Both the position numbers and the translations under genes were made by a program. Under the pieces are notes generated by a model. It was not told the origin of the DNA. It ran no database searches and worked only from the letters and a program-made list of their open reading frames with translations. From contig JAQCAK010000124.1 in NCBI GenBank assembly GCA_027621895.1, positions 1-6,325 on the forward strand: a stretch of 6,325 nucleotides of DNA, in the 5' to 3' direction. Positions 5,923-6,325 of the stretch are shown piece by piece. This DNA comes from Pseudomonadota bacterium. GTDB lineage: Bacteria > Pseudomonadota > Gammaproteobacteria > Pseudomonadales > Azotimanducaceae. Numbering within the stretch: the first letter of the stretch is position 1; each line of letters starts with the position of its first letter.

Positions 5923-6325
5923 ACAGCCATGTTGCCGATATCACGTGCGGGGTCCCCCATGTAGCCGATGGGCAGGGACTGCGAGATCTGGGCCCGCAGG
6001 GCGTCGCGATCCGGCGCTGCGTTGAAAATCGGATCCATGATGGGTGTGTCGATAATGCCCGGATGTATGGAGTTGCAACGAATCCCCAGGGGTGCGTTTT
6101 CCAGGGCAACGGTTTTGGTCAGCAGCCTGACGCCACCCTTGCTTGCGCTGTAGGAAGCACCGCCCCGCTGGCCGCGAAGCCCGACCACCGACGACAGATT
6201 GACAATTGATCCTGACGCGCCGCCGGGGTTCCGCTTCATCTGACGAATACCGTATTTGCAGCCGAGGAAAACCCCGGTCAGGTTCACATCAAGGACTTTC
6301 TGCCATTCTTCCAGGGGCGTTTCGT
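5841..6325 (-). CDS. Short-chain dehydrogenase/reductase (SDR), N-terminus cut by the window edge
   Basis: The C-terminal 160 residues of a classical SDR, an NAD(P)-dependent oxidoreductase of alcohols, ketones or hydroxysteroids. The fragment shows the usual order: WQKVLDVNLTGVFLG with the catalytic-tetrad Asn, GSIVNLSSVVGLRG with the active Ser, SYSASKGG with Tyr and Lys in Y-x3-K (Tyr codon 6150-6152), GIRCNSIHPGIIDTPIM, and the C-terminal VYLGSDESVYITGAEMVVDGG. The frame stays open to the right edge; about 90-100 residues, including the TGxxxGIG nucleotide loop, must lie outside. GTG 6285-6287 is the Val of DVNLTG and not a start. LGCKYGIRQMK resembles hydroxysteroid and cyclic-alcohol dehydrogenases, but the substrate cannot be told. 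Its end overlaps the small membrane gene tail to tail by 82 bases. Confidence 0.93.
   Translation of the reverse strand, partial: ETPLEEWQKVLDVNLTGVFLGCKYGIRQMKRNPGGASGSIVNLSSVVGLRGQRGGASYSASKGGVRLLTKTVALENAPLGIRCNSIHPGIIDTPIMDPIFNAAPDRDALRAQISQSLPIGYMGDPARDIGNMAVYLGSDESVYITGAEMVVDGGMTIGLN

Overview
The window looks like chromosomal DNA of a Gram-negative proteobacterium, most likely a gammaproteobacterium. The grounds are an IbpA-type small heat-shock protein behind a sigma-32-like promoter, strong AGGAGG-type ribosome binding sites, a moderately GC-rich composition, and a gene mix (molybdopterin oxidoreductase, SnoaL-like protein, short-chain dehydrogenase) common in environmental, often marine, members. 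The taxonomic guess is inference. I see no rRNA, tRNA, CRISPR array, insertion sequence or phage gene.

Left third (1-2082, minus strand). A gene running off the left edge encodes a secreted, cysteine-rich protein with five tandem four-cysteine modules. Upstream of it, after about 230 non-coding bases, lies a 152-residue SnoaL/NTF2-like protein. The latter sits 64 bases downstream of the next gene on the same strand and is probably in its operon.

Middle (2147-4408, minus strand). One large gene encodes a bis-MGD molybdopterin oxidoreductase of about 750 residues. Its N-terminal [4Fe-4S] motif is intact, but no ATG, GTG or TTG lies between the upstream in-frame stop and that motif, so the start is unresolved: a CTG, another non-standard codon, or a sequence error. 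The segment that should carry the molybdenum ligand has no Cys or Sec.

Right third (4409-6325). A DUF4287-DUF5655 protein is transcribed divergently from the oxidoreductase. Next comes an IbpA-like small heat-shock protein with a sigma-32-type promoter and a 5' leader whose last hairpin covers the Shine-Dalgarno sequence, a candidate RNA thermometer. A perfect 26-base palindrome then separates it from a short single-span membrane protein with a very good ribosome binding site. The end of that small gene overlaps, tail to tail, the 3' end of a short-chain dehydrogenase/reductase gene that enters from the right edge on the minus strand.

The two most testable signals are the heat-shock leader and the start of the oxidoreductase. 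The least described gene is the cysteine-repeat secreted protein.
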